The notes beneath the pieces are model-generated. The model worked only from the letters and a program-made list of their open reading frames with translations. It did not search any database and was not told the DNA's origin. Below are positions 1 to 8,682 of a DNA stretch of 64,000 bases, piece by piece. The DNA comes from Ampullimonas aquatilis (lineage in GTDB: Bacteria; Pseudomonadota; Gammaproteobacteria; Burkholderiales; Burkholderiaceae_D): NCBI RefSeq assembly GCF_049675895.1, contig NZ_CP183834.1, positions 3,472,001 to 3,536,000 of the forward strand. Direction: 5' to 3'. A program made the translations under genes and the position numbers. Every line of letters begins with the position of its first letter. The stretch's first letter is position 1.

Positions 1-1142
1 CACTGGTCAAGGCGCTGTCGCACCGCCCGGTTCGGCCCCCGCTGTTGCATAGCCTACTATGCGTGAGCCTGTCACTGCTTCTGCCGGTCGAGGATGGCCC
101 GACTTATGACAGCTTTACTGTGGTGGATCAGGCAGTTGAAGCCGCTCAGTCGCATCCAGAATTGCGGGCTGCCAAGGGCATGGTCAATGCGGTGTTGCGC
201 AATTTTTTGCGTGAACAAACCAATCTGTTAGCAAAGGTCATGGCATTACCTGAAGCACGCTGGAACTATCCGGCCTGGTGGGTTGAAACCGTGCGTGACA
301 CCTACCCTGAGCAATGGGAAACCATCTTGCAGGCAGGCAATCAGAAGCCGCCACTGACACTGCGCGTCAACCAACGTCAGTCCACCGTCGCCCAATATCT
401 GGACAGGCTGAACAGCGCAGGCATTGCCGCCGAACAAATCGGCCTATCGGCAGTTCGTTTGACCCAACCGATCCCCGTTGCCAAAATCCCTGGCTTTGAG
501 GAAGGTATGGTTTCGGTACAAGATGCAGGGGCACAACTTGCTGCTCAATTGCTTAACGTGCAAGCCGGTCAACGCGTGCTGGATGCTTGTGCGGCACCCG
601 GTGGCAAAACCGGTCATCTGCTCGAAATGGCCGATATCGAACTGCTTGCACTGGAATATGATCATGATCGACTGGATCTCATCACCGAGAATCTGCAGCG
701 CCTCAAGTTGGCAGCGCTGGTTTTGGGAGGGGATGCCAACAAGCCTAATCACTGGTGGGATGGCGTGCAATTTGATGCCATCCTGGCTGATGTACCGTGT
801 ACCGCATCGGGCATTGTGCGCCGCCATCCGGATATTCGCTGGTTGCGGCATCGTGGTGATGCCCGTCAGTTGGCCGGACAGCAAAGCCATGTTTGCGATA
901 CCTTATGGCCTCTGCTCAAGCCTGGTGGTAAATTGCTGTATGCTACCTGCTCAATCTTCACGGAAGAATCCAGCCTGCAAGCTCAGCAGTGGTTAAAACG
1001 TCATTCTGATGCACAGTTGCTCACGCCCATGTTGCAACTTTTGCCGGGCGTCACCATGGCACCGATACCCAACATGAAAAGCCTGCCGCTGCCTCAGGAT
1101 CATGATGGCTTTTTTTATGCCCTCTTTGAAAAGCGCGCCTGA
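1..1142 (+). CDS. rsmB: 16S rRNA (cytosine-967-C5)-methyltransferase, 5' end cut off
   Basis: The frame is open from the left edge of the window, so the true start lies outside and only about 380 residues are visible; most of the N-terminal NusB-like domain is missing. The SAM-binding motif DACAAPGGKTG and the two cysteine motifs of the RsmB/NOL1/NOP2/Sun family (DVPCTASG, the catalytic site, and YATCS) are present, followed by a C-terminal tail ending in FYALFEKRA. The enzyme methylates C967 of 16S rRNA during small-subunit assembly. The stop is 2 nt before the next gene, so rsmB heads an operon with the DUF4390 and NtrY/NtrX-like genes, an arrangement common in Burkholderiales. Confidence 0.95.
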   Translation, partial: LVKALSHRPVRPPLLHSLLCVSLSLLLPVEDGPTYDSFTVVDQAVEAAQSHPELRAAKGMVNAVLRNFLREQTNLLAKVMALPEARWNYPAWWVETVRDTYPEQWETILQAGNQKPPLTLRVNQRQSTVAQYLDRLNSAGIAAEQIGLSAVRLTQPIPVAKIPGFEEGMVSVQDAGAQLAAQLLNVQAGQRVLDACAAPGGKTGHLLEMADIELLALEYDHDRLDLITENLQRLKLAALVLGGDANKPNHWWDGVQFDAILADVPCTASGIVRRHPDIRWLRHRGDARQLAGQQSHVCDTLWPLLKPGGKLLYATCSIFTEESSLQAQQWLKRHSDAQLLTPMLQLLPGVTMAPIPNMKSLPLPQDHDGFFYALFEKRA

Positions 1143-1144
1143 TC

Positions 1145-1768
1145 ATGTACATTGAATGGCTGCGATATCAACTTGGCAGGCGCGTTTTAAGCGCCTTGCT
1201 GGGGGTATTGCTGTCATTGTTCAGCCCAACCAGTTTTGCAGAAAACATGGAACTGGCGTACGCCAAACTCGAAGCGGCTGAAGATGGCTGGTATCTCAAT
1301 GCCGATTACAACTTTGACCTCAATAGTCAACTGGAAGGCGCTATCAATAAAGGTATGACGCTGTATTTTGTGCTCGACTTTGAACTCAAGCGACCACGCT
1401 GGTACTGGTTTGATGAAAGTGCCGCCACAGTCAGCCAGACTTGGCGATTGTCTTTTCAGCCACTCACTCGACAATATCGTCTTTCTGCTGGCGGTTTGCA
1501 GCAACGCTTCAGCAGCCTGCCCGAAGCAATACAGGTACTGCGTCGGCTGCGCCATATCAAGGTGATGGAAAGAAACGCCGTTAAACCCGATCAACAATAT
1601 CAGGCTTCGATTCGTATGCGCCTGGATACATCGCAACTACCCAAACCCTTTCAGGCTCACGCTGTCAACAGCCGCGACTGGAATCTGGCATCTGAATGGG
1701 TGAGCTTTGGCTTTAACCCAGCCTTAAGCGCTACAGCCATTACTGGCAGCGCGCCTGAAGAAAAATGA
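1145..1768 (+). CDS. DUF4390 exported protein
   Basis: This 207-residue protein has an N-terminal signal peptide or single membrane segment (about residues 12-32, ending near SFAENM) and a body matching my recollection of the DUF4390 family, which usually sits between rsmB and an NtrY-like kinase in betaproteobacteria. The body contains FVLDFELKRPRWYWFDE and VMERNAVKP, typical of that family. It starts 2 nt after rsmB and its stop overlaps the next start (ATGA), so it is probably translationally coupled to the kinase. Its biochemical function is unknown; a periplasmic role linked to the kinase is only inference from the gene order. Confidence 0.85.
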   Translation: MYIEWLRYQLGRRVLSALLGVLLSLFSPTSFAENMELAYAKLEAAEDGWYLNADYNFDLNSQLEGAINKGMTLYFVLDFELKRPRWYWFDESAATVSQTWRLSFQPLTRQYRLSAGGLQQRFSSLPEAIQVLRRLRHIKVMERNAVKPDQQYQASIRMRLDTSQLPKPFQAHAVNSRDWNLASEWVSFGFNPALSATAITGSAPEEK

Positions 1769-4425
1769 AACAGCACGATCCCGTCAACCTGCAACGGGTT
1801 TTTTCCAAAAAAAGTGGACAACCACCTTCTAGGCTCACGCGTCAACTTGAAATCTGGTCACGCCGTGTCACCACCAGCGCCCTCATCAAAGCGTTAGTGG
1901 TTTGTGTGTTTTTATTGGCCGCCACCTTGCTCTTTGTGCTGGCCCAAGCTTCGGCCAACTCAGACTTCTTTGACAAGAATTACGCTTGGTTATATCGGCT
2001 CAATATCACGGTTGGTTCGGCGCTGACCCTGATTGTCGGCTTTCTGATCATCCGTCTGTTTTTACTTTATCGCTCTGGCCGATTTGGTACGCGCTTACTG
2101 GCCAAGCTCGCCTTCATCTTTGCCCTGGTTGGTGTTTTGCCAGGCGTGATTCTTTATTCCATGTCACTGCAATTTGTGACACGCAGTATCGAGTCATGGT
2201 TTGATGTCAAAGTAGAAACCGCCCTGGAGTCAGGTTTAAATCTTGGCCGAGTCTCACTTGATTCGCTCATGAATGAGTTGATGACCAAGGCGGGCAATAT
2301 GTCTTTGCAGCTAACTGAAAGCAAGGTTGACAGCTTGGCCCCCAACCTGAATCGAGTCCGCGAACAGTTTGGTGTACAGGATGCTACGCTGATCAGTGGC
2401 AATGGCCGGCTGATTGCCACAGCCAGCGCCAGCTTGAACAACAATGCCACCATTGCGGCCAACGTGCCCAGTACCAGCGTGTTACGCCAGGCCAAATTGA
2501 CTCGCATGTACACCAGCATTGAAGGCGCTGATTTTGATAGCGATACGCCAGCCAATGCCACCATCAATAATCAAATTTTATTGCGTGTGATTGTGCCCAT
2601 CAATCTGGCCAGCAGCTTGTATGATCGCTCCGACGAGTCCAGTCCACCGCCGGTCAATACCAGCAGCCTGCTCAACAATCCGGACAGCCCAACCAGCTCA
2701 GGCCTCAAGCCTGGCACGTCGCAAGGCATCACCAAAAATCTGGCTGGCTCACTGATGGGCGAACTGGTTTATTTGCAGTTGACCCAAACCGTACCAACCA
2801 ATTTGGCAGCCAATGCACTGGCCGTGCAGAATGCCTATCGTGAATATCAGGAGAAATCCTTGTCACGTATTGGTTTGCGCAAGATGTATATCGGCACGCT
2901 CACCTTGACATTGTGTCTGGGCATTTTCTCTGCGCTGGTTTTGGCCGTACTGCTAGGCAATCAACTCGCCCGTCCACTGCTCTTGCTGGCAGAAGGCACC
3001 AAGGCAGTGGCAGGTGGCGACTTCTCACCATTGAACAATCACAACTCCAATGATGAGCTTGGCGTACTGACCGAATCGTTTAATGCGATGGTGCGCCAAC
3101 TCAGTGATGCGCGAGAAGACGTGCAGCGCCATGGTGCTGCCTTGGAAGATACCAACCTTTACCTGAAAAACATTCTGGCCAACTTATCAGCCGGTGTACT
3201 GGTACTTGATGCGCAATTTCGCATCACTCTGGCCAACCAAGGTGCAGAACGCATTCTGCGTTGTGCCATGCGTGATCTGACTGGTAGTACGCTCGCTTCA
3301 CATCCTGATTTTGCAGTCTTTTCGGAACAGATTGAGCGCGGCTTTTTGGAACAAAATGCGCGCATTAACAAAGCACTCAAAACCACTATTTTCCAAACCG
3401 GCCAACCGTTTGATGAGCGCGGTCACACCTGGCAAAGGCAAATTGAACTGGCCCTGCCTGATAGCCATGAGACCATCTCCCAACTAGGCCTTGAACCTGA
3501 TCAGGATGACAATAACAATGCCTCTGCAACACTCACGAGTACCTTGCTCGTGCGCGGCTCACGTTTGCCCTTACAGGCAGGTGCTGGCTATATCGTCATT
3601 TTTGATGACATTAGCGACGTTATATCGGCGCAACGCTCAATTGCCTGGGGTGAAGTGGCACGTCGACTGGCTCACGAAATCAAAAACCCGTTAACGCCAA
3701 TCCAGCTCTCTGCCGAACGGCTGGCTATGAAGCTGGCTGACAAGCTCGATGAAAAAGATGCAGGTATGCTCAAGCGCAGCACGCAGACCATTGTCAATCA
3801 GGTACAGGCCATGAAGCAGATGGTTGACGCCTTTCGTGATTATGCGCGAATGCCGCCAGCGGTCATGAGCTCCCTGGACCTCAATGAGCTGGTTACCGAT
3901 GTACTCAATTTGTATGCGGCTGAAGAGGAACGTGGAGAAATTCTGGTTGCGCTCGCCCCCAATCTACCAAGACTGCAAGGTGACGCCTCCAAATTACGCC
4001 AGGTCATTCATAACCTGATTCAAAATGCCCAGGATGCCGCAGCGAGTCAAACCAAACCACAAATTTTGATCCGTACGGAAAGCATCAGCGGCGGCCGTGG
4101 CCCACAAGACAAGGTACAAACTATCAAAATTACCATTACCGATAATGGCACCGGATTTCCTCCGGCGCTGCTGGCTCGCGTCTTCGAACCGTACATCACC
4201 ACCAAGTCCAAGGGCACAGGTCTGGGACTCGCTGTCGTCAAAAAAATCATTGATGAACACGAGGGTAGAATCACGATCAGCAACCTCACTGACGAGAGTG
4301 CTGGCACTAACAGTACAATAAAGGGTGCACAGGTAGTAATCCTGTTTTCCAAACTTACTGACCACGCTCCTCATGAAGAGAACTTGATGACTTCGCCCAA
4401 AGCGAACGAAAAAAGTACAGCGTAG
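1765..4425 (+). CDS. ntrY: NtrY-like membrane sensor histidine kinase
   Basis: The 886-residue protein has several N-terminal membrane segments (about residues 40-130), a large extracytoplasmic loop rich in Ser/Asn, a further membrane segment near 375-395, HAMP (about 395-450), PAS (about 465-600), a HisKA dimerisation domain with H-box RRLAHEIKNPL (phospho-acceptor His637) and a HATPase_c domain with DNGTGFPP and GTGLGLAVVKK. This is the NtrY architecture, linked in proteobacteria to nitrogen or redox sensing. It overlaps the DUF4390 gene by 4 nt and is followed 17 nt later by the receiver gene, its likely partner. The stimulus cannot be read from the sequence. Confidence 0.9.
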   Translation: MKQHDPVNLQRVFSKKSGQPPSRLTRQLEIWSRRVTTSALIKALVVCVFLLAATLLFVLAQASANSDFFDKNYAWLYRLNITVGSALTLIVGFLIIRLFLLYRSGRFGTRLLAKLAFIFALVGVLPGVILYSMSLQFVTRSIESWFDVKVETALESGLNLGRVSLDSLMNELMTKAGNMSLQLTESKVDSLAPNLNRVREQFGVQDATLISGNGRLIATASASLNNNATIAANVPSTSVLRQAKLTRMYTSIEGADFDSDTPANATINNQILLRVIVPINLASSLYDRSDESSPPPVNTSSLLNNPDSPTSSGLKPGTSQGITKNLAGSLMGELVYLQLTQTVPTNLAANALAVQNAYREYQEKSLSRIGLRKMYIGTLTLTLCLGIFSALVLAVLLGNQLARPLLLLAEGTKAVAGGDFSPLNNHNSNDELGVLTESFNAMVRQLSDAREDVQRHGAALEDTNLYLKNILANLSAGVLVLDAQFRITLANQGAERILRCAMRDLTGSTLASHPDFAVFSEQIERGFLEQNARINKALKTTIFQTGQPFDERGHTWQRQIELALPDSHETISQLGLEPDQDDNNNASATLTSTLLVRGSRLPLQAGAGYIVIFDDISDVISAQRSIAWGEVARRLAHEIKNPLTPIQLSAERLAMKLADKLDEKDAGMLKRSTQTIVNQVQAMKQMVDAFRDYARMPPAVMSSLDLNELVTDVLNLYAAEEERGEILVALAPNLPRLQGDASKLRQVIHNLIQNAQDAAASQTKPQILIRTESISGGRGPQDKVQTIKITITDNGTGFPPALLARVFEPYITTKSKGTGLGLAVVKKIIDEHEGRITISNLTDESAGTNSTIKGAQVVILFSKLTDHAPHEENLMTSPKANEKSTA

Positions 4426-4442
4426 GAATAAAGGTATACAGA

Positions 4443-5147
4443 ATGGCAACAGTCTTGGTGGTAGATGATGAAATGGGCATCAGAGAATTGCTCTCTGAAA
4501 TTTTGGGTGACGAAGGCCATCAGGTTGAACTCGCCGAAAACGCGCAGCAAGCGCGTGATTATCGCAATCACTCCGAACCTGATCTGGTTTTACTCGACAT
4601 TTGGATGCCCGATACGGATGGTGTCACACTGCTCAAGGAGTGGGCGTCCCAAGGCTTATTGACCATGCCAGTTGTCATGATGTCCGGACATGGCACGATT
4701 GATACCGCGGTTGAAGCTACCCGCATCGGCGCGCTCAATTTTCTTGAAAAACCAATCGCACTACAAAAGCTTTTAAAAACAGTTGAACAGGCACTGGTTA
4801 AACCCGGCCACACGCCAGTCAGCCCCATCAACCATCCCGCACACAATCCCACACTGGGAAATGGCCTACCGCAAACCATTCACGAAGCCAACCCGGAGGG
4901 CGAGGCCGCCGCAGCCAGTATCAAGCTCATGGCGCAGCTTTCCTACTTTGGCACCGTGTCACTGGATATGTATTTACGTGATGCCCGTGACGCTTTTGAA
5001 AAAGTCTATTTTGAATATCATCTCGGCCAGGAAAACGGTAGCATGACCCGTGTTGCCGAAAAAACCGGACTGGAAAGAACCCACCTTTACCGCAAGCTAA
5101 AACAGCTTGGAATTGACTTGAATAAGTCAGAACGTCGCAGGGCTTGA
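4443..5147 (+). CDS. NtrX-like response regulator lacking the AAA+ domain (receiver + Fis-type HTH)
   Basis: The protein is only 234 residues. An N-terminal receiver domain has the acidic pair DD (8-9), phospho-acceptor Asp52 in LLDIWMPD, and the conserved Lys in EKPI. A linker of about 60 residues follows, then a C-terminal Fis-type helix-turn-helix (about 185-230: GSMTRVAEKTGLERTHLYRKL). The sigma-54 AAA+ ATPase domain of full NtrX/NtrC proteins (GESGTGKE, GAFTGA) is absent. It follows the NtrY-like kinase directly and so is its probable partner. Without the ATPase it cannot remodel sigma-54 polymerase and would act as a plain DNA-binding activator or repressor. Its stop codon overlaps the -35 box of the tRNA-Phe promoter. 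Confidence 0.9.
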   Translation: MATVLVVDDEMGIRELLSEILGDEGHQVELAENAQQARDYRNHSEPDLVLLDIWMPDTDGVTLLKEWASQGLLTMPVVMMSGHGTIDTAVEATRIGALNFLEKPIALQKLLKTVEQALVKPGHTPVSPINHPAHNPTLGNGLPQTIHEANPEGEAAAASIKLMAQLSYFGTVSLDMYLRDARDAFEKVYFEYHLGQENGSMTRVAEKTGLERTHLYRKLKQLGIDLNKSERRRA

Positions 5148-5173
5148 GTAAATCAATAAAACCAAGCTATAAT
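5144..5173 (+). promoter_or_regulatory. sigma-70 promoter of tRNA-Phe
   Basis: TTGAGT at 5144-5149 and a perfect TATAAT at 5168-5173 are separated by 18 bp. The -10 box ends 11 bp before the mature tRNA 5' end. The -35 box overlaps the stop codon of the response-regulator gene. Confidence 0.75.
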
Positions 5174-5184
5174 CTCACTTCTTT

Positions 5185-5260
5185 GGCCTGGTAGCTCAGT
5201 CGGTAGAGCAGAGGATTGAAAATCCTTGTGTCGGTGGTTCGATTCCGCCCCGGGCCACCA
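5185..5260 (+). tRNA. tRNA-Phe (GAA)
   Basis: The 76-nt sequence folds as a cloverleaf: the acceptor stem GGCCUGG pairs with the 3' CCGGGCC (one G-U), the D-arm contains AGCTC...GAGC, the anticodon stem AGGAT/ATCCT holds the loop TTGAAAA with anticodon GAA, and the T-arm contains GGTTCGATTCC. CCA is encoded at 5258-5260. It has its own promoter and a downstream hairpin. tRNA genes are common integration sites, and a recombinase remnant lies just downstream. Confidence 0.97.
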
Positions 5261-5270
5261 GTATTGATGC

Positions 5271-5300
5271 GGCTCACCACGTGGTGAGCCGTTTTCATTT
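5271..5300 (+). terminator. intrinsic terminator of tRNA-Phe
   Basis: A perfect 20-bp palindrome (GGCTCACCAC/GTGGTGAGCC, 5271-5290) is followed by GTTTTCATTT, right after the tRNA. It could also act on transcripts from the other strand. Confidence 0.7.
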
Positions 5301-5301
5301 C

Positions 5302-5332
5302 TTCTACAAAAAACACGCATTTCTACAAAAAA
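5302..5332 (+). repeat. direct repeat TTCTACAAAAAA x2
   Basis: The 12-mer occurs at 5302-5313 and 5321-5332, 19 bp apart centre to centre, between the tRNA-Phe terminator and the recombinase stub. Its place and period suggest arm-type binding sites of the lost integrase, which is inference only. Confidence 0.5.
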
Positions 5333-5351
5333 TGGGAAAGCGGAGCGTGAC

Positions 5352-5642
5352 CTATTTAAGCGGCCTCACCCGCTCCCCGACCCTGGCCCTGATGTAATGT
5401 TCGGTCATGTCCCTATTTTTATGGCCTAGCAACCTCTGAGAATGCCCAAGGTCTCCGGTGTCGCTGCCCGTCTTGGCCCTGATGTCCCTAAACTGAAAAG
5501 TCGCTCCCACTTTCAATCTAGCTTTATCGAACCGGCTTCTCAGCGAAAAGTAAGTTAACCGCTGCCCGTTCTCGTCTTGGATCAGATATAAGCCTGTGGC
5601 TTTTTGTGGTCTTGCCAATATCCTGTCTATTTTTATTCTGTC
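5352..5642 (-). pseudogene. C-terminal remnant of a phage-type tyrosine recombinase
   Basis: Only about 95 codons remain. The frame is open from a stop near 5644, and the earliest start candidate is TTG at 5618. What is left is the end of the catalytic domain: a FQFRDIRAK segment with the first conserved Arg, a degraded HxxR region (GHSQRLLGHKNRD, where LLGHKN carries the late His), and TEHYIRA with the nucleophile Tyr, then a typical VRPLK end. Full integrases of this type are about 300-400 residues. It lies directly downstream of tRNA-Phe and reads toward it, as expected for an element once integrated there. I saw no second copy of the tRNA 3' end nearby, so the attR side is gone. Confidence 0.8.
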
Positions 5643-5950
5643 TACTATTCATGAAAAATTGGGCTCGCGTCACGGTTGATCGAACTTGCCCGACTTTGAA
5701 TTACAATCGCTTTAACTTGGAAACCACTCAATCCAATTTAGTGGATTGGCATTTCAAACAACAAGGTTACCGTAAGGCATACTTGTTATCGTGAATAATC
5801 ACATAGGTTTATAACTTCATGCGGTCGTAGTCAGATAGTGGCTTTACAACGAATCAATTCACTTACTTAATTGTTGATTACCCAATTGTTAGCGCGTCTG
5901 ACGCCAATTTAAATAGATGATTCAACTCTTGCGCCAAGTCTCCGTTAGAC
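5643..5950. other. gene-free stretch beside the recombinase remnant
   Basis: A 62-codon open frame on the plus strand here (5606-5794) has no recognisable features and starts inside the recombinase stub. AATTGTT is repeated at about 5870-5890. This looks like leftover DNA of the lost element plus the upstream region of the glycosyltransferase gene; no convincing promoter was seen. Confidence 0.5.
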
Positions 5951-7021
5951 ATGTCGATTCATAGCTCCCACATCTTAATCTGTCGCACCGACAATATTGG
6001 GGATGTCGTCCTGACCTTTCCGATTGCTGCGCGCCTGAAACAAATGTTGCCTGGTGTGCGCATCAGCTTTTTATGTCGTGCTTATGCTGCATCCGTTGTC
6101 CGCTTTTGCAAGGATGTGGATCAAGTCTTTGAAGTCGAGTCGGTGACTGACAATCTGCTGCGTTTTTTCAAGCAGTCGGGTATTGATACTGTCATCATGG
6201 CGCAACCGGATCATGACATCATCCAGGCGGCTTTTCGAGCGGGTGTTAAGCACCGGATTGGTAATGCGCGACAGAAAATTTATCAGTTGATTTATTGCAA
6301 CCGTCGAATTCGTTTCAGTAAAAGCACGTCTGACTTGCATGAATCGCAGCTCAACTTTGAGTTTTTACAGGCATATGGGCGACGCAGTATTCCATCGCTC
6401 GACAAGATGCCATCGCTGTATCACTTTCAGATCCCGACCATACGCGATTTTGAGGTGTTATTTAGAACGCACGCTTTCAATTTGATCCTCCATGCCAAGT
6501 CCAATGGACATGGCCGTGAATGGCCGATTGAATACTATGCAACGCTGGCCGAGATGCTAAGCAGCCACCCGGATATTCATCTCTGGTTGACCGGTAGTGC
6601 CAAGGAGGGCGAATGGTTATTGCAGCATGGTCAGGCACTCTTGCGTCGAGGTAATGTGACCAATGTCTGCGGACGATTTTCTTTGGCAGAACTGACGTCT
6701 TTCATTGGCCAGGCTGATGGACTGATTGCCAGCGGCACCGGACCACTGCATCTTTCTGCCGCCATAGGTCAGCGCACGCTGGGATTATTTCCACCTACGC
6801 GCCCGATGCATCCTGGTCGGTGGGCACCGGTTGGTCGGCGCACCTGGACTTTATGTTGCGAAAATAGTTGTGCCAATTGCGAACAAATCACTGAATCAAG
6901 CTGCGATTGCATGCGCAAAATCACACCGCAGCACGTTGCCGAGATTGTGCAGGGTTGGCTGATTGATACCCAAAATGAACGTGAATTGATGACACAGCAA
7001 ACGCTTTCCGCAACTGCCTGA
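5951..7021 (+). CDS. glycosyltransferase family 9 (LPS heptosyltransferase type)
   Basis: The 356-residue protein begins with the GT9 hallmark RTDNIGDVVLTFP and keeps a C-terminal nucleotide-sugar domain: GLIASGTGPLHLSAAIGQ followed by LGLFPPTRP and HPGRW, matching ADP-heptose:LPS heptosyltransferases (WaaC/WaaF/WaaQ-like). No membrane segment is evident; these enzymes act at the inner face of the inner membrane, adding heptose to the LPS core. A Cys-rich stretch near the C-terminus (CCENSCANCEQITESSCDC) is common in this subgroup. It converges on an O-antigen-ligase-type gene 5 bp away. Which heptose position it modifies cannot be told. Confidence 0.88.
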   Translation: MSIHSSHILICRTDNIGDVVLTFPIAARLKQMLPGVRISFLCRAYAASVVRFCKDVDQVFEVESVTDNLLRFFKQSGIDTVIMAQPDHDIIQAAFRAGVKHRIGNARQKIYQLIYCNRRIRFSKSTSDLHESQLNFEFLQAYGRRSIPSLDKMPSLYHFQIPTIRDFEVLFRTHAFNLILHAKSNGHGREWPIEYYATLAEMLSSHPDIHLWLTGSAKEGEWLLQHGQALLRRGNVTNVCGRFSLAELTSFIGQADGLIASGTGPLHLSAAIGQRTLGLFPPTRPMHPGRWAPVGRRTWTLCCENSCANCEQITESSCDCMRKITPQHVAEIVQGWLIDTQNERELMTQQTLSATA

Positions 7022-7026
7022 CAGCC

Positions 7027-8367
7027 TTATATAGGCTTGGATACAACCAGCAAGGTTTGTTTTAGTTGGATGATCCAAGCCAGAAAAGCGGCTAAGCTCA
7101 TTGAGTAGAATGCCGTGAGAACTGGCCAAAAAAACATCAGATCGGTCAGACCAAACACCCAAAAGCCCAAACAAACCAGTATGCCCATCCGCGCCACCCC
7201 ACGCACCTCTCGGTTGGGATGATGCAGTTCTCGGCCAAAATAGTAGCCAGGCACCAGATACAGCGCCAAGCTGGCAAGCAGCCCCCAAATACCCGAGATG
7301 GCCATATTAAAAAGCAATTCATTATGCGAATGCGCATAAGCAGCGGCCACTGGTGTGATGATCTGCTGCTCGGCCAAAGTAGCCACGGCCTGTGGATAAT
7401 TTTCCCGGCCGATCCCAAATAGGGGGGCCGTTTTAAACAAGCGCCAGGAAGCTTCCCACAACTGCAAACGAATACCAATTGAGGTGTCTTTTTGGCCCTG
7501 ATAATACTGAGCAACATCGGAGCGGCTTTCATTTAGCCGACTCTGAATACTGTCGCTCAAGAAAAATATAGCACTCAAGCTGAGGATACTTAAAAAAGTG
7601 ATTAGCCATTTGGCGCGACTACGCATGCCCGAAGCCAAAAGAAAAAACACCAAAAAAAATGGGATGGCGAGCCAACTGCCACGAGTCTTGACCATCACCG
7701 TGACATAAACACCCATGAACGCGATCAGCATCTTAAAAAGACTAAGCCATGGCTGCCCCCTCGCTTGACATGTTATTGAGGTGAGCACCAGACAACCCAT
7801 CAGAAAAGCAAGATTGGAATAAGCAATCGTGGATAAAAAACCGATATTGCTCGGACGGTCATCGCCACCATGCGATAACCAGTAGGCCTTGGCCAATGCC
7901 AGAACAACGCCCAAGGCAAACGACCAGGGCAGCCAACGCAGTAGTCTGAGCGGTACAAACAGCACGGCCCAAAATGTCAGAATGAACAAGGCCAGGCGTA
8001 GCCCTCGATCATAAAACTTGATCACAAAATGGCCCGATGCCATTTGATTGAGCAGCACCGACAACAACAAGGACGCCATCGCCAATAGCAATGGCCAGTA
8101 GGCTTTCACATACGTGTTGAAGGCAAAAGACTCGGGTTGCTGGCGGGTTGCCAAGGCGCACAAGGCCACCATCAAGAGTAAAAACAGGCAGGCATTCCCT
8201 GCGTTGTGCAACACAATTGATAAAACTGGGTAAAGACCAATCAGCAAACTTGCTGACCATTGAATCAAACTCAAACCGGACTCCTGAAAGAGACTGCCTC
8301 CATCCCTATGCCTGCCAAAACGGCTTGGCCGCACTGATGAGGGGCTATTTGACCACACCATCACCAT
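7027..8367 (-). CDS. O-antigen ligase / Wzy family membrane protein
   Basis: This strongly hydrophobic protein has about 10-12 membrane segments and a large loop typical of the Wzy_C/WaaL family: KTRGSWLAIPFF, then SIGIRLQLWEAS, LFGIGRENYPQA and YAHSHNELLFNMAISGIWGLL. Family members ligate O-antigen to lipid A-core or polymerise glycans in the periplasm. The frame extends to a TTG at 8412, but ATG codons at 8367 and 8361 precede the first membrane segment more plausibly; the extra residues look non-native. The neighbouring GT9 enzyme supports a role in LPS or another surface glycan. Ligase and polymerase cannot be separated by eye. Confidence 0.85.
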   Translation of the reverse strand: MVMVWSNSPSSVRPSRFGRHRDGGSLFQESGLSLIQWSASLLIGLYPVLSIVLHNAGNACLFLLLMVALCALATRQQPESFAFNTYVKAYWPLLLAMASLLLSVLLNQMASGHFVIKFYDRGLRLALFILTFWAVLFVPLRLLRWLPWSFALGVVLALAKAYWLSHGGDDRPSNIGFLSTIAYSNLAFLMGCLVLTSITCQARGQPWLSLFKMLIAFMGVYVTVMVKTRGSWLAIPFFLVFFLLASGMRSRAKWLITFLSILSLSAIFFLSDSIQSRLNESRSDVAQYYQGQKDTSIGIRLQLWEASWRLFKTAPLFGIGRENYPQAVATLAEQQIITPVAAAYAHSHNELLFNMAISGIWGLLASLALYLVPGYYFGRELHHPNREVRGVARMGILVCLGFWVFGLTDLMFFWPVLTAFYSMSLAAFLAWIIQLKQTLLVVSKPI

Positions 8368-8485
8368 TGCCGTCGACACGATAGCGTCATCCAGACCACA
8401 CTGGCTTACCAAACGTTGAACTCGACCCCATCTCAGCCATACGATTGATTAAACGGATGAAATCTCGCACACGATGGCATCAATA

Positions 8486-8567
8486 TACTACCTAAGTGTA
8501 TTTTTTATAACCCTTACAAATAGCACTACATCAATCATTTATTTAACATACTCCATCAAGTTGAGCA
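8486..8567 (+). repeat. dispersed 82-bp intergenic element, copy A (most diverged)
   Basis: ATAC at 8486 is followed by GTAT at 8499 and by AGCACT at 8523, exactly the 37-nt offset seen in the other four copies. The arm TACT in the third block is kept but the final GTACC is not. It lies in the 270-bp gap between the O-antigen-ligase-type gene and the small gene at 8683. TGGCATCA just upstream is also found upstream of copy D. Confidence 0.55.
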
Positions 8568-8682
8568 TAAAAAATGCTCTTTAAGAGAGCGCAACGCACA
8601 CGCTCTTCTTTGTCTGCGCACATTGATGATCATCACGGAACAGCTTTTGCTGTGTGCTCCCAACCAATTCATAGGAGACGCC

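Noticed and set aside
478..996. 172-codon open frame overlapping rsmB in another frame
   Set aside because: It overlaps a clearly recognised gene and its translation has no family-like features; it is a shadow of rsmB.
5606..5794. 62-codon open frame beside the recombinase stub
   Set aside because: It starts inside the stub on the other strand, has no ribosome-binding site and its translation looks random.
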